Of a DNA stretch of 64,000 bases, positions 25,740-34,213 are shown piece after piece. The first letter of the stretch is position 1; every line of letters begins with the position of its first letter. The translations under genes were made by a program, and so were the position numbers. This DNA is from Phycisphaeraceae bacterium. GTDB taxonomy: Bacteria > Planctomycetota > Phycisphaerae > Phycisphaerales > Phycisphaeraceae. Under the pieces are notes generated by a model. It ran no database searches and was not told the origin of the DNA. It worked only from the letters and a program-made list of their open reading frames with translations. Location: the NCBI GenBank assembly GCA_028277745.1, contig JANQFR010000072.1:62001-126000 (forward strand). The letters are read 5' to 3'.

Positions 25740-26141
25740 CTAGGGTTCGGCGCCGCAGCGATCGGTTGAACAGGATTCGCCCCGCCGGCCGGTCAGCGTC
25801 AGCCGGTGCCGGGCGAACCAGCGGTACCCCGCCTCCGCGATCGGCCGGCCGATCGGCCAGGCCGTCCAGCCCAGCAGCCACCCCAGCCCGACCGCCCGGT
25901 ACAGCCGGCGGAAGACCTCGACCCCCCGGATGACCGACCCGTCCGGCAGGACGCCGTGGATGTGGCCCATCACCTGCTCCTGCGTCAGCCCGTACCGGCC
26001 CGGGTCGAACGCGGGGGCGGCGATGTCCTCGGCCGCGATCCGGCCACGGCGGTCCAGCCGCTTGAGCATCGCCACCTCCCGCCGACACAGCGGGCACAGG
26101 CCGTCGTACAGCACCTTGATCTCAAACGCCGATGGAGCCAT
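25740..26141 (-). CDS. DCC-family thiol-disulfide protein (DUF393/YuxK)
   Basis: DCC proteins carry a DGxCPxC motif near the N-terminus, here LYDGLCPLCRREVAML (about 10-25). The fold is thioredoxin-like and disulfide exchange is presumed. The later GVEVFRRLYRAVGLGWLLGW segment is also typical. The length is 133 residues. It diverges from the radical SAM gene, leaving 65 bp for two promoters. Confidence 0.87.
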   Translation of the reverse strand: MAPSAFEIKVLYDGLCPLCRREVAMLKRLDRRGRIAAEDIAAPAFDPGRYGLTQEQVMGHIHGVLPDGSVIRGVEVFRRLYRAVGLGWLLGWTAWPIGRPIAEAGYRWFARHRLTLTGRRGESCSTDRCGAEP

Positions 26142-26194
26142 GTGTATTTTTAGGCCGCCCGCCCGCCGCCGGCTCCGATCGTGGCTGGGTTCTA

Positions 26195-26200
26195 TATAAT
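26195..26200 (+). promoter_or_regulatory. -10 box TATAAT 6 nt before the radical SAM start
   Basis: TATAAT is followed by ATAAAA and the ATG at 26207. There is no RBS, so the message is expected to be leaderless. No -35 consensus is apparent. Confidence 0.5.
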
Positions 26201-26206
26201 ATAAAA

Positions 26207-27076
26207 ATGTCTTTTGATACGCCCCTCGCCCAGGCGATCGCGCACCACCCCCGGAAGTGGGGCGCGATGCGGTACGTCTACCCCGTGATCAGCCGACGCG
26301 CGGGCGGGCTTTCGGTCGGGGTGAATCTCAACCCCGACCGGGCGTGCAACTTCAACTGCGTCTACTGCAGCGTCGACCGCTCCGACCCGCCCGACCCCTG
26401 CCCGTTCGACCTGGACCAGCTCATTCAGGAACTGTGCACGATGCTGCGCCGGGTGCGGACCGGTGCGTTGTGGGAAGACCCGGCGTTCGCGGACGTGCCC
26501 GGCCCGTGGCGCCGGTTGTGTGACATCGCCTTCTCCGGCGACGGCGAGCCGACCGCCTGCCCCCGCTTCGCCGAGGCGGTTCAACGCGTGGCCGAGGTCA
26601 AGGCGTCCTTGGCGTCGGACGATGTGTCGCTGGTGCTGATCACCAACGCGACGCTCCTGCAGCGCCCCCCGGTGTGCCGGGGATTGGCGGCCCTGCACGC
26701 GGCGGGCGGGGTGGTGTGGGCCAAACTCGACGCCGGCTCCGACGCGTATTACCGCTGCATCGACCGCAGCCGCGTCCCGCTCCAACGCATCCTCGACAAC
26801 CTCCTGCACCACGGCCGGCAACACCCGCTGGTGATCCAGACCATGCTCGTGAAACTCATGGGCCGACCGATGCCCGACGCCGAGTTCGAGTCTTATATCG
26901 ACCGCGTCGCCGACCTGATCGAGGCGGGCTGCCGGGTGGGCCAGGTCCAGCTTTACACCCTCGCCCGTCGCCCGGCCGAGCCGTGGGTCGAGGCGCTCGA
27001 CGAAGCCGCGCTGCAGCGGATGGCCGATCGGGTGCGCCAACGCCTGCCCGGCCTCCGGGTGGATATCTATCCCTGA
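26207..27076 (+). CDS. Radical SAM protein (COG0731-like)
   Basis: The cluster-binding motif CNFNCVYC (CxxxCxxC) at about residues 47-54 shows that this enzyme uses a [4Fe-4S] cluster and S-adenosylmethionine. ISRRAGGLSVGVNLNPDRAC before it and AFSGDGEPTACPRF after it match the COG0731 group, distantly related to the wybutosine enzyme Taw1/TYW1. The reaction of the bacterial members is unknown. The start at 26207 fits the -10 box spacing; the frame is open to 26132. The length is 289 residues. Confidence 0.88.
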   Translation: MSFDTPLAQAIAHHPRKWGAMRYVYPVISRRAGGLSVGVNLNPDRACNFNCVYCSVDRSDPPDPCPFDLDQLIQELCTMLRRVRTGALWEDPAFADVPGPWRRLCDIAFSGDGEPTACPRFAEAVQRVAEVKASLASDDVSLVLITNATLLQRPPVCRGLAALHAAGGVVWAKLDAGSDAYYRCIDRSRVPLQRILDNLLHHGRQHPLVIQTMLVKLMGRPMPDAEFESYIDRVADLIEAGCRVGQVQLYTLARRPAEPWVEALDEAALQRMADRVRQRLPGLRVDIYP

Positions 27077-27207
27077 AGCCGATCCGCGTTCGCTCGGTCT
27101 CATGGCTATCGGCCTCGTCGCGCTATTGTGTCGTAAAACAGGCTGATGCCCGTCTTCCCCGCCGGCATCGGCTCCGTAGCCCCGCTATCCGTGGACCTGC
27201 GTCACCT

Positions 27208-27293
27208 TTCGTAGCCGCGACGTCCTCGTCGCGGTCGCGTCGCCTTTCGTTTGCCGCGCTGGCGGGCCGCGACGGGGACGTCGCGGCTGCGAA
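27208..27293. repeat. 27-bp-arm inverted repeat in a gene-free gap
   Basis: The left arm (27208-27234) and the right arm (27267-27293) pair over 27 nt with two mismatches. The core is AGCCGCGACGTCC on the left and GGACGTCGCGGCT on the right, with a 32-nt loop. The gap between 27077 and 27525 holds no gene; it carries this element, a tandem repeat and another palindrome. Confidence 0.8.
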
Positions 27294-27383
27294 CGACACG
27301 AAGGCGCGGGCAACTTAGTTCAACCCCGAAGCGTCAGCGACATGATGACGTCGGCATCGCCAGGTTGTTCTTGGGTATCGTGC

Positions 27384-27415
27384 GGGGAAGTGGGGAAGTG
27401 GGGAAGCGGGGAAGT
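27384..27415 (+). repeat. 8-bp tandem repeat GGGGAAGT x4
   Basis: Four head-to-tail units read GGGGAAGT, GGGGAAGT, GGGGAAGC, GGGGAAGT. They lie directly before the palindrome at 27418-27462. This is a short simple repeat prone to slippage, with no visible coding role. Confidence 0.85.
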
Positions 27416-27417
27416 GA

Positions 27418-27462
27418 GAATCCGGACCTTCGGCCGCCTGGGGCGTCCTCGGGTCCGGATTC
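27418..27462. repeat. Palindrome related to the 80-bp family
   Basis: GAATCCGGACC and GGTCCGGATTC form an 11-bp stem around a GC-rich loop. The CCGGACC core and the CCTTCG next to it match the inner half of the 80-bp elements at 2282 and 23359. It is about 60 bp after the stop of the convergent PEP-CTERM gene. Confidence 0.6.
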
Positions 27463-27525
27463 ACGCTTTGCGCGTTTGGTGGTGGGCGATCGAAGCGGCC
27501 GTCCGACGGCGCGCAGAAGGTCTGA

Positions 27526-28305
27526 TCAGAGGGCGCGGCGCCGGTTAGTCAGGACCATCAGCCCGCCGAGGGCAACCAGCGCCAGGCTGGCCGGCTCGGG
27601 GATGACCGTGAGGATCGAGCCGCTGCCGCCGTCGCTGACGACCAGCACGTTGATCCCTTCGACCGCCGCCCCGCCGCCGACCGTGATCTTGTCGAAAATC
27701 GACGACCCGGCCACGTTGAAATTCGTCCAGGTGACGCTGCCGGTCCAGTCGGCGGCCAGGTCCAGCGTGGCGTCGTTGAGTGAGTTGACGCCGCCTCCGC
27801 CGAGGGTGAGGGTCGAGGCGTCGGTCATCGACGCGGTCAGGTTCAGCAGGAATTGTGCGAACACGGCGGCGTTATCCTGGATGATCAGGGATTCGGTATC
27901 CCCGGCGGCGACGCCGCGGATCCCCTTGGGGTTGTTGTTGGGAGCGGACCACAGTTGCATCCTGAAAGTGGCGTCATCGGAGACGGTCAGGGAGAAGCCG
28001 TCGCCGAGGTCGAAGTGATTCCCGGCGCCGGAGCCGCCGCCGGCGGCCGCTGATCCCCCGACGACCACATCGGCTTCAATCGCGGTCGCGCCATTGACGA
28101 AGTCCGCGGGCGGGTCCGATCCGACCAGGCCGTTGAGCGTCGCGCTGCCGGCGTCGTCGGTCACGACCCAGTTCGCCTCCTGGTACGTGCTTCCGCCGTC
28201 GCCGCCGCCGTCCCACGCGATCTGCGCGGCGTGGGTGGTGGGGCTGACCGCCGGGAAAATCCCGATCGCCAGGGCGTAAGCCGTCGTCCATGCGATGCTT
28301 CTCAT
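27526..28305 (-). CDS. PEP-CTERM sorting-signal exported protein
   Basis: The protein has a signal peptide (MRSIAWTTAYALAIGIFPAV, cleavage near THAA). It ends with VIPEPASLALVALGGLMVL and the basic tail TNRRRAL. This is the PEP-CTERM signal recognised by an exosortase. The middle is an Ala/Gly/Asp-rich beta domain without known motif (259 residues from the ATG at 28305). The GGAGGA RBS supports that start. It diverges from the LacI gene at 28521, with the palindrome at 28399-28442 between them. Confidence 0.85.
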   Translation of the reverse strand: MRSIAWTTAYALAIGIFPAVSPTTHAAQIAWDGGGDGGSTYQEANWVVTDDAGSATLNGLVGSDPPADFVNGATAIEADVVVGGSAAAGGGSGAGNHFDLGDGFSLTVSDDATFRMQLWSAPNNNPKGIRGVAAGDTESLIIQDNAAVFAQFLLNLTASMTDASTLTLGGGGVNSLNDATLDLAADWTGSVTWTNFNVAGSSIFDKITVGGGAAVEGINVLVVSDGGSGSILTVIPEPASLALVALGGLMVLTNRRRAL

Positions 28306-28398
28306 GTCATGGTCCTCCTCTGAAGGGGTAGAGCGGTGAAGATGAAATGCACGTGATGTGCTGTGTTGAAAGAGCCTTGTGATGCCTCGCATCTTTTC

Positions 28399-28442
28399 TT
28401 AAGTTAAGCCCTTGACATGCTAGTGTCAAGGGCTTAACTTAA
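28399..28442. promoter_or_regulatory. Perfect 19-bp-arm palindrome between PEP-CTERM and lacI-type genes
   Basis: The left arm (28399-28417) and right arm (28424-28442) are perfect reverse complements around TGCTAG. Each arm ends with TTGACA, so both strands carry a -35-like box facing outward. No matching -10 box stands at 17 nt, so I favour an operator for the adjacent regulator. It may also fold into a very stable RNA hairpin. Confidence 0.7.
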
Positions 28443-28520
28443 TATTTTAGTGGACGGCTTAAAAGCCGCCTTCAGGCCCGCGAGGCCGCGATCGTCAGCT
28501 CAGGAAGTACGATTTCCATT

Positions 28521-29597
28521 ATGCCCGTCACCCTCCGCGACATCTCGCAGATCGCCCAGACGTCCGAAGCCACCGTCTCGCTGGTCCTCAATGGCAAGAA
28601 GTACGGCCGGGTCAGTTCCGCGACCCGCCGGCGGATCGAGAAAATCGCGCAGGACATGGGCTATGAGCCCAATCACCAGGCTCAACGGCTGGCGACCGGC
28701 AAAGCCATGGCGATCGGCCTGCTGCTCAACGACCTGAGCAACCCGTTCTTCGCCAACTACGCCAGCCTGCTCCAGGCCCGGCTATCGGCCAAGGGCTATC
28801 ACGGCCTGCCCTTCGAGACCCACGGCGAGATCGATCGGGAAGCCGAGATGATCCGCATGGTCGACCGTTCGTTCTGCGACGCGGTGGTCCTGCTGACGCA
28901 CGTGTTCCACCGCAACACCGGGTTGGGCGAACGCCTGCCGATCGGTCGGATCCCCGCGGTGGTGCGATTTGAGCACTACAGCGGCATCATTGAGCCGGAC
29001 CATCCGTATTGCGCGGTCAATGTGAATTACGCCACGGGCATCGCCGCGTTGATCGACCACTTGGCCGACACCGGCCGGCAGACGCTGGGGATGGTGGTCC
29101 ACCGCATCGGCAATCACCCGTGGAGCGAGCCGCGGCATATGACCGACCGGGCCCGCTGCATCGGCCGGGAGGTCGAGCGGGTGGGGTTGCGGAGCGACGC
29201 GGGCTATGTGGCGGTCGGCTCTGAAACCGAACCGTTGCAGTCGTGGTATGAATTGACGCGTCAGCTGCTGACCGATCGTCCGGAGATCGACGCGTTGCTG
29301 GTGCACAACGCCCAGACCGCGGCGCCGTCTCTCGCGGCCGCCCAGGACGCCGGCCGGACCGTCGGGCGGGACCTCGCGCTGGCGACTTACGACGACCCGG
29401 ACTACGGCGAATGGCTCGGCCCGGGTCTGACGGTGGTGCGCGAGCCGGCCGAACGCATCGCCGACGCGCTTGCTGAGCGTATTGTCGCGTTGATTAACGG
29501 GCAGCGGCCCGAGATGCAGACCACGATCGACACTGAACTCTGTATCCGGGGTTCGACGCGGCCCGGCGCGGGAGCGCCGCGGGCCGGCACTTTCTGA
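28521..29597 (+). CDS. LacI-family transcriptional regulator
   Basis: The N-terminal helix-turn-helix reads VTLRDISQIAQTSEATVSLVLNG, followed by the hinge YEPNHQAQRLATGKA. A periplasmic-binding-protein-like sensor domain fills residues 60-340. It starts the carbohydrate-use region and is followed after 26 bp by the pseudopilin gene, so the two may be cotranscribed. The inducer is unknown. The length is 358 residues. Confidence 0.93.
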   Translation: MPVTLRDISQIAQTSEATVSLVLNGKKYGRVSSATRRRIEKIAQDMGYEPNHQAQRLATGKAMAIGLLLNDLSNPFFANYASLLQARLSAKGYHGLPFETHGEIDREAEMIRMVDRSFCDAVVLLTHVFHRNTGLGERLPIGRIPAVVRFEHYSGIIEPDHPYCAVNVNYATGIAALIDHLADTGRQTLGMVVHRIGNHPWSEPRHMTDRARCIGREVERVGLRSDAGYVAVGSETEPLQSWYELTRQLLTDRPEIDALLVHNAQTAAPSLAAAQDAGRTVGRDLALATYDDPDYGEWLGPGLTVVREPAERIADALAERIVALINGQRPEMQTTIDTELCIRGSTRPGAGAPRAGTF

Positions 29598-29623
29598 ATC
29601 TCTTCTCCCGGAAGGCGACACCC

Positions 29624-30457
29624 ATGAAGAAGCATCAAGGATTCACACTCATCGAATTGCTCGTGGTGATCAGCATTATTGCATTGTTGATCTCGATCCT
29701 GCTGCCCGCGCTGACCGCCGCGCGGAAAACGGCGCGGCAGATCATGTCGAACACCCAGCTGCGCGGCATGCACCAGGGGATGGTCACGTTCGCCCAGGGG
29801 AACAACAGTTACTTCCCGGGCATCCAGTCCAGCGGCGATCAATGGGTGGCGCGCACCGATAACCTTTCGGGCCTGTATGGCGGCACCGTCCAGGCGCGGT
29901 TCGCCCTGCTGGTCGAGGAAGGGTTCTTTTCGCCCGAGTACGCCATCCACCCCGCCGAGCCCGACGTGCGGGTCAAGCATGAGCCCTATGATTTGGGATC
30001 GGGCAACGTCTTTGATGTCGAGCACTATTCCTACGCCATGTTGGCCATCGCGGTTGAAAACAACCCCACCGAGACCAGGATGAAACCCAATCAGGGCGAC
30101 ATTGTGCGGACGGAGTGGCGGGATAACCTGGGCAGCCAATCCATCATGCTCAGCGATCGCCTGATCGGCTGGGCCCCCCCTGGGCCGCAGTTGCTCGAGG
30201 GGCTGGAGGGCGTCTGGTCGGTCAGCGAGGGGGATGCGAAGTGGGGTGTGGTCTGGAACGACAACCACACCACGTTTGAAAGCACCCCGCTCTTCGAGAC
30301 GAGGTACGGCAGGTTCCACAACTCCGCTGACAATCTCTACAGCCGCGGCTTGACCGTGAACGGCAATGTCCAATCACCTTCGGCTGCGCCCAGCCCCAAC
30401 GACGGCGGCAACGCGTTCATGCCGTCGAACGACGCGCTCGGCCTGCTTCAGCAATAA
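29624..30457 (+). CDS. Pseudopilin-like protein with N-terminal methylation site
   Basis: The N-terminus [19 protein letters not shown] is a prepilin-peptidase cleavage site (G/F) followed by the hydrophobic helix. The soluble domain AARKTARQIMSNTQLRGMHQ is typical of the many planctomycete type II pseudopilin-like proteins. A C-terminal Asn/Gly-rich domain follows. The GGAAGG RBS precedes the ATG. Its gene lies directly after the LacI regulator and upstream of the glycosidases, so it may be made with them; its function is not known. The length is 277 residues. Confidence 0.88.
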   Translation: MKKHQGFTLIELLVVISIIALLISILLPALTAARKTARQIMSNTQLRGMHQGMVTFAQGNNSYFPGIQSSGDQWVARTDNLSGLYGGTVQARFALLVEEGFFSPEYAIHPAEPDVRVKHEPYDLGSGNVFDVEHYSYAMLAIAVENNPTETRMKPNQGDIVRTEWRDNLGSQSIMLSDRLIGWAPPGPQLLEGLEGVWSVSEGDAKWGVVWNDNHTTFESTPLFETRYGRFHNSADNLYSRGLTVNGNVQSPSAAPSPNDGGNAFMPSNDALGLLQQ

Positions 30458-30646
30458 ACAATTTGCCCTGTTCAACAGATGGGAACCCGGTAGCCTTCAT
30501 GATCCCGTCATCGACGCCATTTCCCAGCGTCGAAGTTTCGGGGGGAACCGGTTCGGAAACCGTTCTGCGATTGTCTTTGCTGCGATTTCATCATGGATGA
30601 CCCCGCACGCCTCACACCGCCCGAGATCGGGCACGGATGCAAGCCG

Positions 30647-33271
30647 ATGCATCAAAACGTCGTGACTCTTTCACTGCTTTGTGTTTTCATGATCATGATG
30701 ACCACCCACCCCATCGCCGGAGCAATGCCCGAACTGGATCGATCACTTGGCGCCGCGACGGCGGCCGTTGAGGGTGACCGCCTGATCGTCAGCACCGGTC
30801 GGATTCAGCGTACCTGGCGGCTGACCGGCCGCGGGCTGGCGACGGTCGGGCTGACCGACCTGCGTTCGGGGCGGCGGTGGGCCGACGCCGCCGCGACGGC
30901 CGACGCCGACTGGTCCTTCCCCGGCTTCATCGAGCCGGACGATGAGGCGAAACTGGTTTCGCTGACCGCCGCCCCAGGCGACGACGACGGGTTTACCGGC
31001 GAGCACCTGGAGGTCGTCGCCGAGTTCGAGTATCCGTCCAGCGGCGCCGCCGTGCGCTATGTGGTGTGGGCTTACCCCGACGCCCCCGGTCTGCGCACCC
31101 AGCTTTTTGTGAAGCGGCTCGACGCCGAGGCGGGCGAGGTCGCGGCCGCGCCGGACCACCCGATGATCGAGGTCGTGACCGGCCGCGGATATATCGCCCC
31201 GGGCTCGGCCGAAGTGGCCGGTGAAGCGATGGCGTCGAACCTCAACCACGGGAAGTCGGTCGAGCTGCACGCCAAGGGATTGGACGCCAGGCGGCGGTAC
31301 GTGCTGGGCCTGAGCTGGTGGGACTGGGGCGGCGCGGGTCGTGAGCAGCAGGTCCGTGTCACCAGCGTTGACGGCGAGACCGAATACACCATCATCCCCC
31401 CGACGGTGCTGCCCGCCTGGAAGGGGAAGGGGCAACGGCCCGCTGAGCTGACCGCCCCGGCGCCCGGCGAGGTCATGCTTGATGACACGTTCCGCGTTCT
31501 GATCGACAAGGTCTCGGGGGTCAACGCGAATGTCAGCGAGGTCTGGCTGTACGAATCCGTGGAAGACGATGCCGATGCCGACGCCATCCCGGTCGCCGGC
31601 CCGGCGGCGCGGATCGCGGCCATTGCCGCGAAGGCGCCGGCGGGGTATCGCCTGGCGGCTTATCTGAACGCGGGGGCGGATTACGCGCGTGTGTCACGGG
31701 ACGACGCCCCAACCGCGCGGGTGGACTTCCTGCCGCTGGTTTCCAAAGGCGTTGTGCGTCGATACCTCGGTTACTTCAATGACATGCAGAACCGCAACCG
31801 GCCCGACACGCCGGTGCTCCGCGAGCAGGTTGAAGCCGGCTCGGTCGAGGGCGAGGAATCGGTGGGCTGGGCCAACATGGTCAGCATCGAGGACGGCGAT
31901 GCCGGCGTGGTGGTTCTCAAGGAATCCCACAAGTGCGCCAACCAATCGGGCGTCGACACGGGGGCGTTTTTGCTGGACGACGCCGGGCTGCACAACACCG
32001 GCGCGGGCCGACCGCTGCACGCGGACACGTCGGATTTCCAATGGTGCTGGGCCAGCTGGTGCATCGTGTACGACGGCGGCGACCTCGGCCGACAGCTCGC
32101 GATCAAGGCGTTCGACCGCGCCCGCTACCCGGTCGACCTTAAGACGGACATGCACATGTTCAGCGTGTTGTGGTACGACTCCAGCGAGGACCGCGGCCGA
32201 TGGCACCGCGGCGGCAACTGGCAGGATGAGGTGTTGCGGGACATGGCCGCCAACGCCGAGTTGGGGATCGACTGCGTGATCATCGATGACGGCTGGTACC
32301 ACGGCAAGGACCGTAAGCAGTGGCGCGGATCGTGGCGGCCGCATCCCGAGCCCTGGCCCAGCGGGTGGGCGCCCGCGGTGCAGAAGAAGCGGCAACTGGG
32401 TCTGGAGCTTGGGCTCTGGGGTATCGCTCAGCATATCTCGGCCGAGGACATGCTCTGGAACTGGCGGCAATTAGGCATGATCATCTTCAAGCTCGACTTT
32501 GCGGGCCTGGACACCCGGCGCGAGCTGGACGAGATGATCGACAAGTCGCGCGCCTTCGTCGCCGGCGCCGACCATACCGCCAACGTCCTCTGGGATAACA
32601 CCGAGAACGCCCCGCGGTTCGGCTACTACTGGTTGCGCGAGACGGGCGTGCTGCACAGCATGAACCGCAAGCACCTGCAGCCGGCCAAGGTCACCTATAT
32701 CCCATGGATCACCCTCCGCGACATCTGGCTGCTGGGGAAGTACCAGAACCTCAACCAGATCCTGCTGACCACCTGCATCCCCTCGCGCGTCAACCCCGAC
32801 GCGTCTGACGCCCGGCGCCACGGCGCCGACTACGCCATGGCCACGACCCTGATGGGCATCCCTCAGATTCAGGCCAGCGTCCGCGACTATTCCAGCGACG
32901 AAAAGCGACAACTCCAGCGCCTGATCCCCGTCTACAAGCAGCATCGGGAAGCGATTTTCACCAGTTATGTCGTTCCGATCGGCGACGAACCCAGCAACCG
33001 CAGCTGGACCGGCTTCCAGGCCCTGCGCCCCGACCGCGATGATGGGCGCCTTCTCATCTTCCGTGAACTCCACAATGACCAGCCCGAAGCCACGTTGAAG
33101 CTCGAGGGCGTCGCGGGGCGGACGCTGACCATCACCGACCTGCTCAGCGGACGGAGCCGCGACGTGACGGCGTCGGCCTCCGGCGAGGTGATGTTCGAGA
33201 TCCCCGAGGCGCCGGGATTTCTTTTTCTCTCCTATGAAATCAAATCGTCAACCGAACGGATCGCCAACTGA
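30647..33271 (+). CDS. Secreted GH36-like alpha-galactosidase candidate
   Basis: A signal peptide (HQNVVTLSLLCVFMIMMTTH, ending near AGA) precedes a beta-rich N-terminal half. A TIM-barrel half (about 480-760) follows with WYDSSEDRG, IDDGWYHG, GLELGLWGIAQH and FKLDFAGLD, where the last Asp corresponds to the nucleophile of GH36/GH-D clan enzymes. A beta-sandwich C-terminus completes 874 residues. The start at 30647 begins the signal peptide. Alpha-galactosidase activity is likely from the clan but not proven. Confidence 0.78.
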   Translation: MHQNVVTLSLLCVFMIMMTTHPIAGAMPELDRSLGAATAAVEGDRLIVSTGRIQRTWRLTGRGLATVGLTDLRSGRRWADAAATADADWSFPGFIEPDDEAKLVSLTAAPGDDDGFTGEHLEVVAEFEYPSSGAAVRYVVWAYPDAPGLRTQLFVKRLDAEAGEVAAAPDHPMIEVVTGRGYIAPGSAEVAGEAMASNLNHGKSVELHAKGLDARRRYVLGLSWWDWGGAGREQQVRVTSVDGETEYTIIPPTVLPAWKGKGQRPAELTAPAPGEVMLDDTFRVLIDKVSGVNANVSEVWLYESVEDDADADAIPVAGPAARIAAIAAKAPAGYRLAAYLNAGADYARVSRDDAPTARVDFLPLVSKGVVRRYLGYFNDMQNRNRPDTPVLREQVEAGSVEGEESVGWANMVSIEDGDAGVVVLKESHKCANQSGVDTGAFLLDDAGLHNTGAGRPLHADTSDFQWCWASWCIVYDGGDLGRQLAIKAFDRARYPVDLKTDMHMFSVLWYDSSEDRGRWHRGGNWQDEVLRDMAANAELGIDCVIIDDGWYHGKDRKQWRGSWRPHPEPWPSGWAPAVQKKRQLGLELGLWGIAQHISAEDMLWNWRQLGMIIFKLDFAGLDTRRELDEMIDKSRAFVAGADHTANVLWDNTENAPRFGYYWLRETGVLHSMNRKHLQPAKVTYIPWITLRDIWLLGKYQNLNQILLTTCIPSRVNPDASDARRHGADYAMATTLMGIPQIQASVRDYSSDEKRQLQRLIPVYKQHREAIFTSYVVPIGDEPSNRSWTGFQALRPDRDDGRLLIFRELHNDQPEATLKLEGVAGRTLTITDLLSGRSRDVTASASGEVMFEIPEAPGFLFLSYEIKSSTERIAN

Positions 33272-33306
33272 TGAATGGAAAACCGCAACACGTCAAGGAC
33301 CCATCG

Positions 33307-34167
33307 ATGAAGTTCACCCTACCCCTGATCGGATGTCTGATGACCCTCTCAATCGCCACCGCGACTCCGCCAAAAGAACAGCCGCCGCAATACCCGGGAT
33401 ATGAACTCGTCTGGAGCGACGAGTTCAACGTCGATGGGCCGCCCAATCCCGACAACTGGTCTTTCGCGGAGGGCTTCATCCGTAACCGGGAAGACCAGTG
33501 GTATCAATCGGACAACGCGATCTGCAAGAATGGATACCTCATCATCGAAGCCCGCCGGGAGCGGCGTCCCAATCCGAATTACGAACCGGGCAGCAAGAGC
33601 TGGAAGACCAACCGGTCGCATATCGAGTACACCTCTTCGATCCTCAGCACGCGGCGTCATCACCAGTGGACCTTCGGCCGGTTCGAGATCCGCGGCAAAA
33701 TCGATATCGGCCCCGGGCTCTGGCCCGCGATCTGGACCCTCGGCACGGCGCGCGAATGGCCGGGGTGCGGCGAGATCGACATCATGGAATACTACCGCGG
33801 CAAGATCCTCGCCAACGCCGCCTGGGCCAAGGCCGAACGTTGGAAAGGCCATTGGGATGCGGTCGCCATCCCCGTGGAAGACCTACCCAACGCCAAGGGC
33901 TGGGCGGATCGCTTCCACGTCTGGCGGATGGATTGGGACGAAGAGGCGATCAAGATTTATGTCGACGGATACCTGCTTAACACGATCGAGCTTCACAAGA
34001 CCATTAATGACACCAAAGACAAGGCCAACCCGTTCCACGAGCCGCATTACCTGCTGCTCAACCTGGCGATCGGTGGGAACAACGGAGGAGACCCGTCAAG
34101 GACCAGGTTCCCCAAGCGTTTCGTCGTGGACTGGGTGCGCGTGTATCAGAAGACCGATGACGAGTAA
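33307..34167 (+). CDS. Secreted GH16-family glycoside hydrolase
   Basis: GH16 enzymes cut beta-1,3- or beta-1,4-galactans and glucans. The catalytic motif EIDIME is present in CGEIDIMEYYRG (about 150), with GLWPAIWTLG before it and YLLLNLAIGGNNGG after it. A signal peptide (MKFTLPLIGCLMTLSIATA) precedes the mature protein. I chose the ATG at 33307, preceded by AAGGA 7 nt upstream, over 33271, which overlaps the previous stop. The galactan type (agar, porphyran, carrageenan) cannot be told from sequence alone. The length is 286 residues. Confidence 0.88.
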   Translation: MKFTLPLIGCLMTLSIATATPPKEQPPQYPGYELVWSDEFNVDGPPNPDNWSFAEGFIRNREDQWYQSDNAICKNGYLIIEARRERRPNPNYEPGSKSWKTNRSHIEYTSSILSTRRHHQWTFGRFEIRGKIDIGPGLWPAIWTLGTAREWPGCGEIDIMEYYRGKILANAAWAKAERWKGHWDAVAIPVEDLPNAKGWADRFHVWRMDWDEEAIKIYVDGYLLNTIELHKTINDTKDKANPFHEPHYLLLNLAIGGNNGGDPSRTRFPKRFVVDWVRVYQKTDDE

Positions 34168-34213
34168 TCACGGCGGACGGCCGCACGCCGCGAGCGACAC
34201 GGCCGGTCTGGCG

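Noticed and set aside
27384..27415. Possible CRISPR-like array
   Set aside because: The four units are 8 bp long and have no spacers.
28399..28442. Divergent promoter pair using the TTGACA in each palindrome arm
   Set aside because: No -10 box stands 16-18 nt from either TTGACA, so I list it as an operator candidate.
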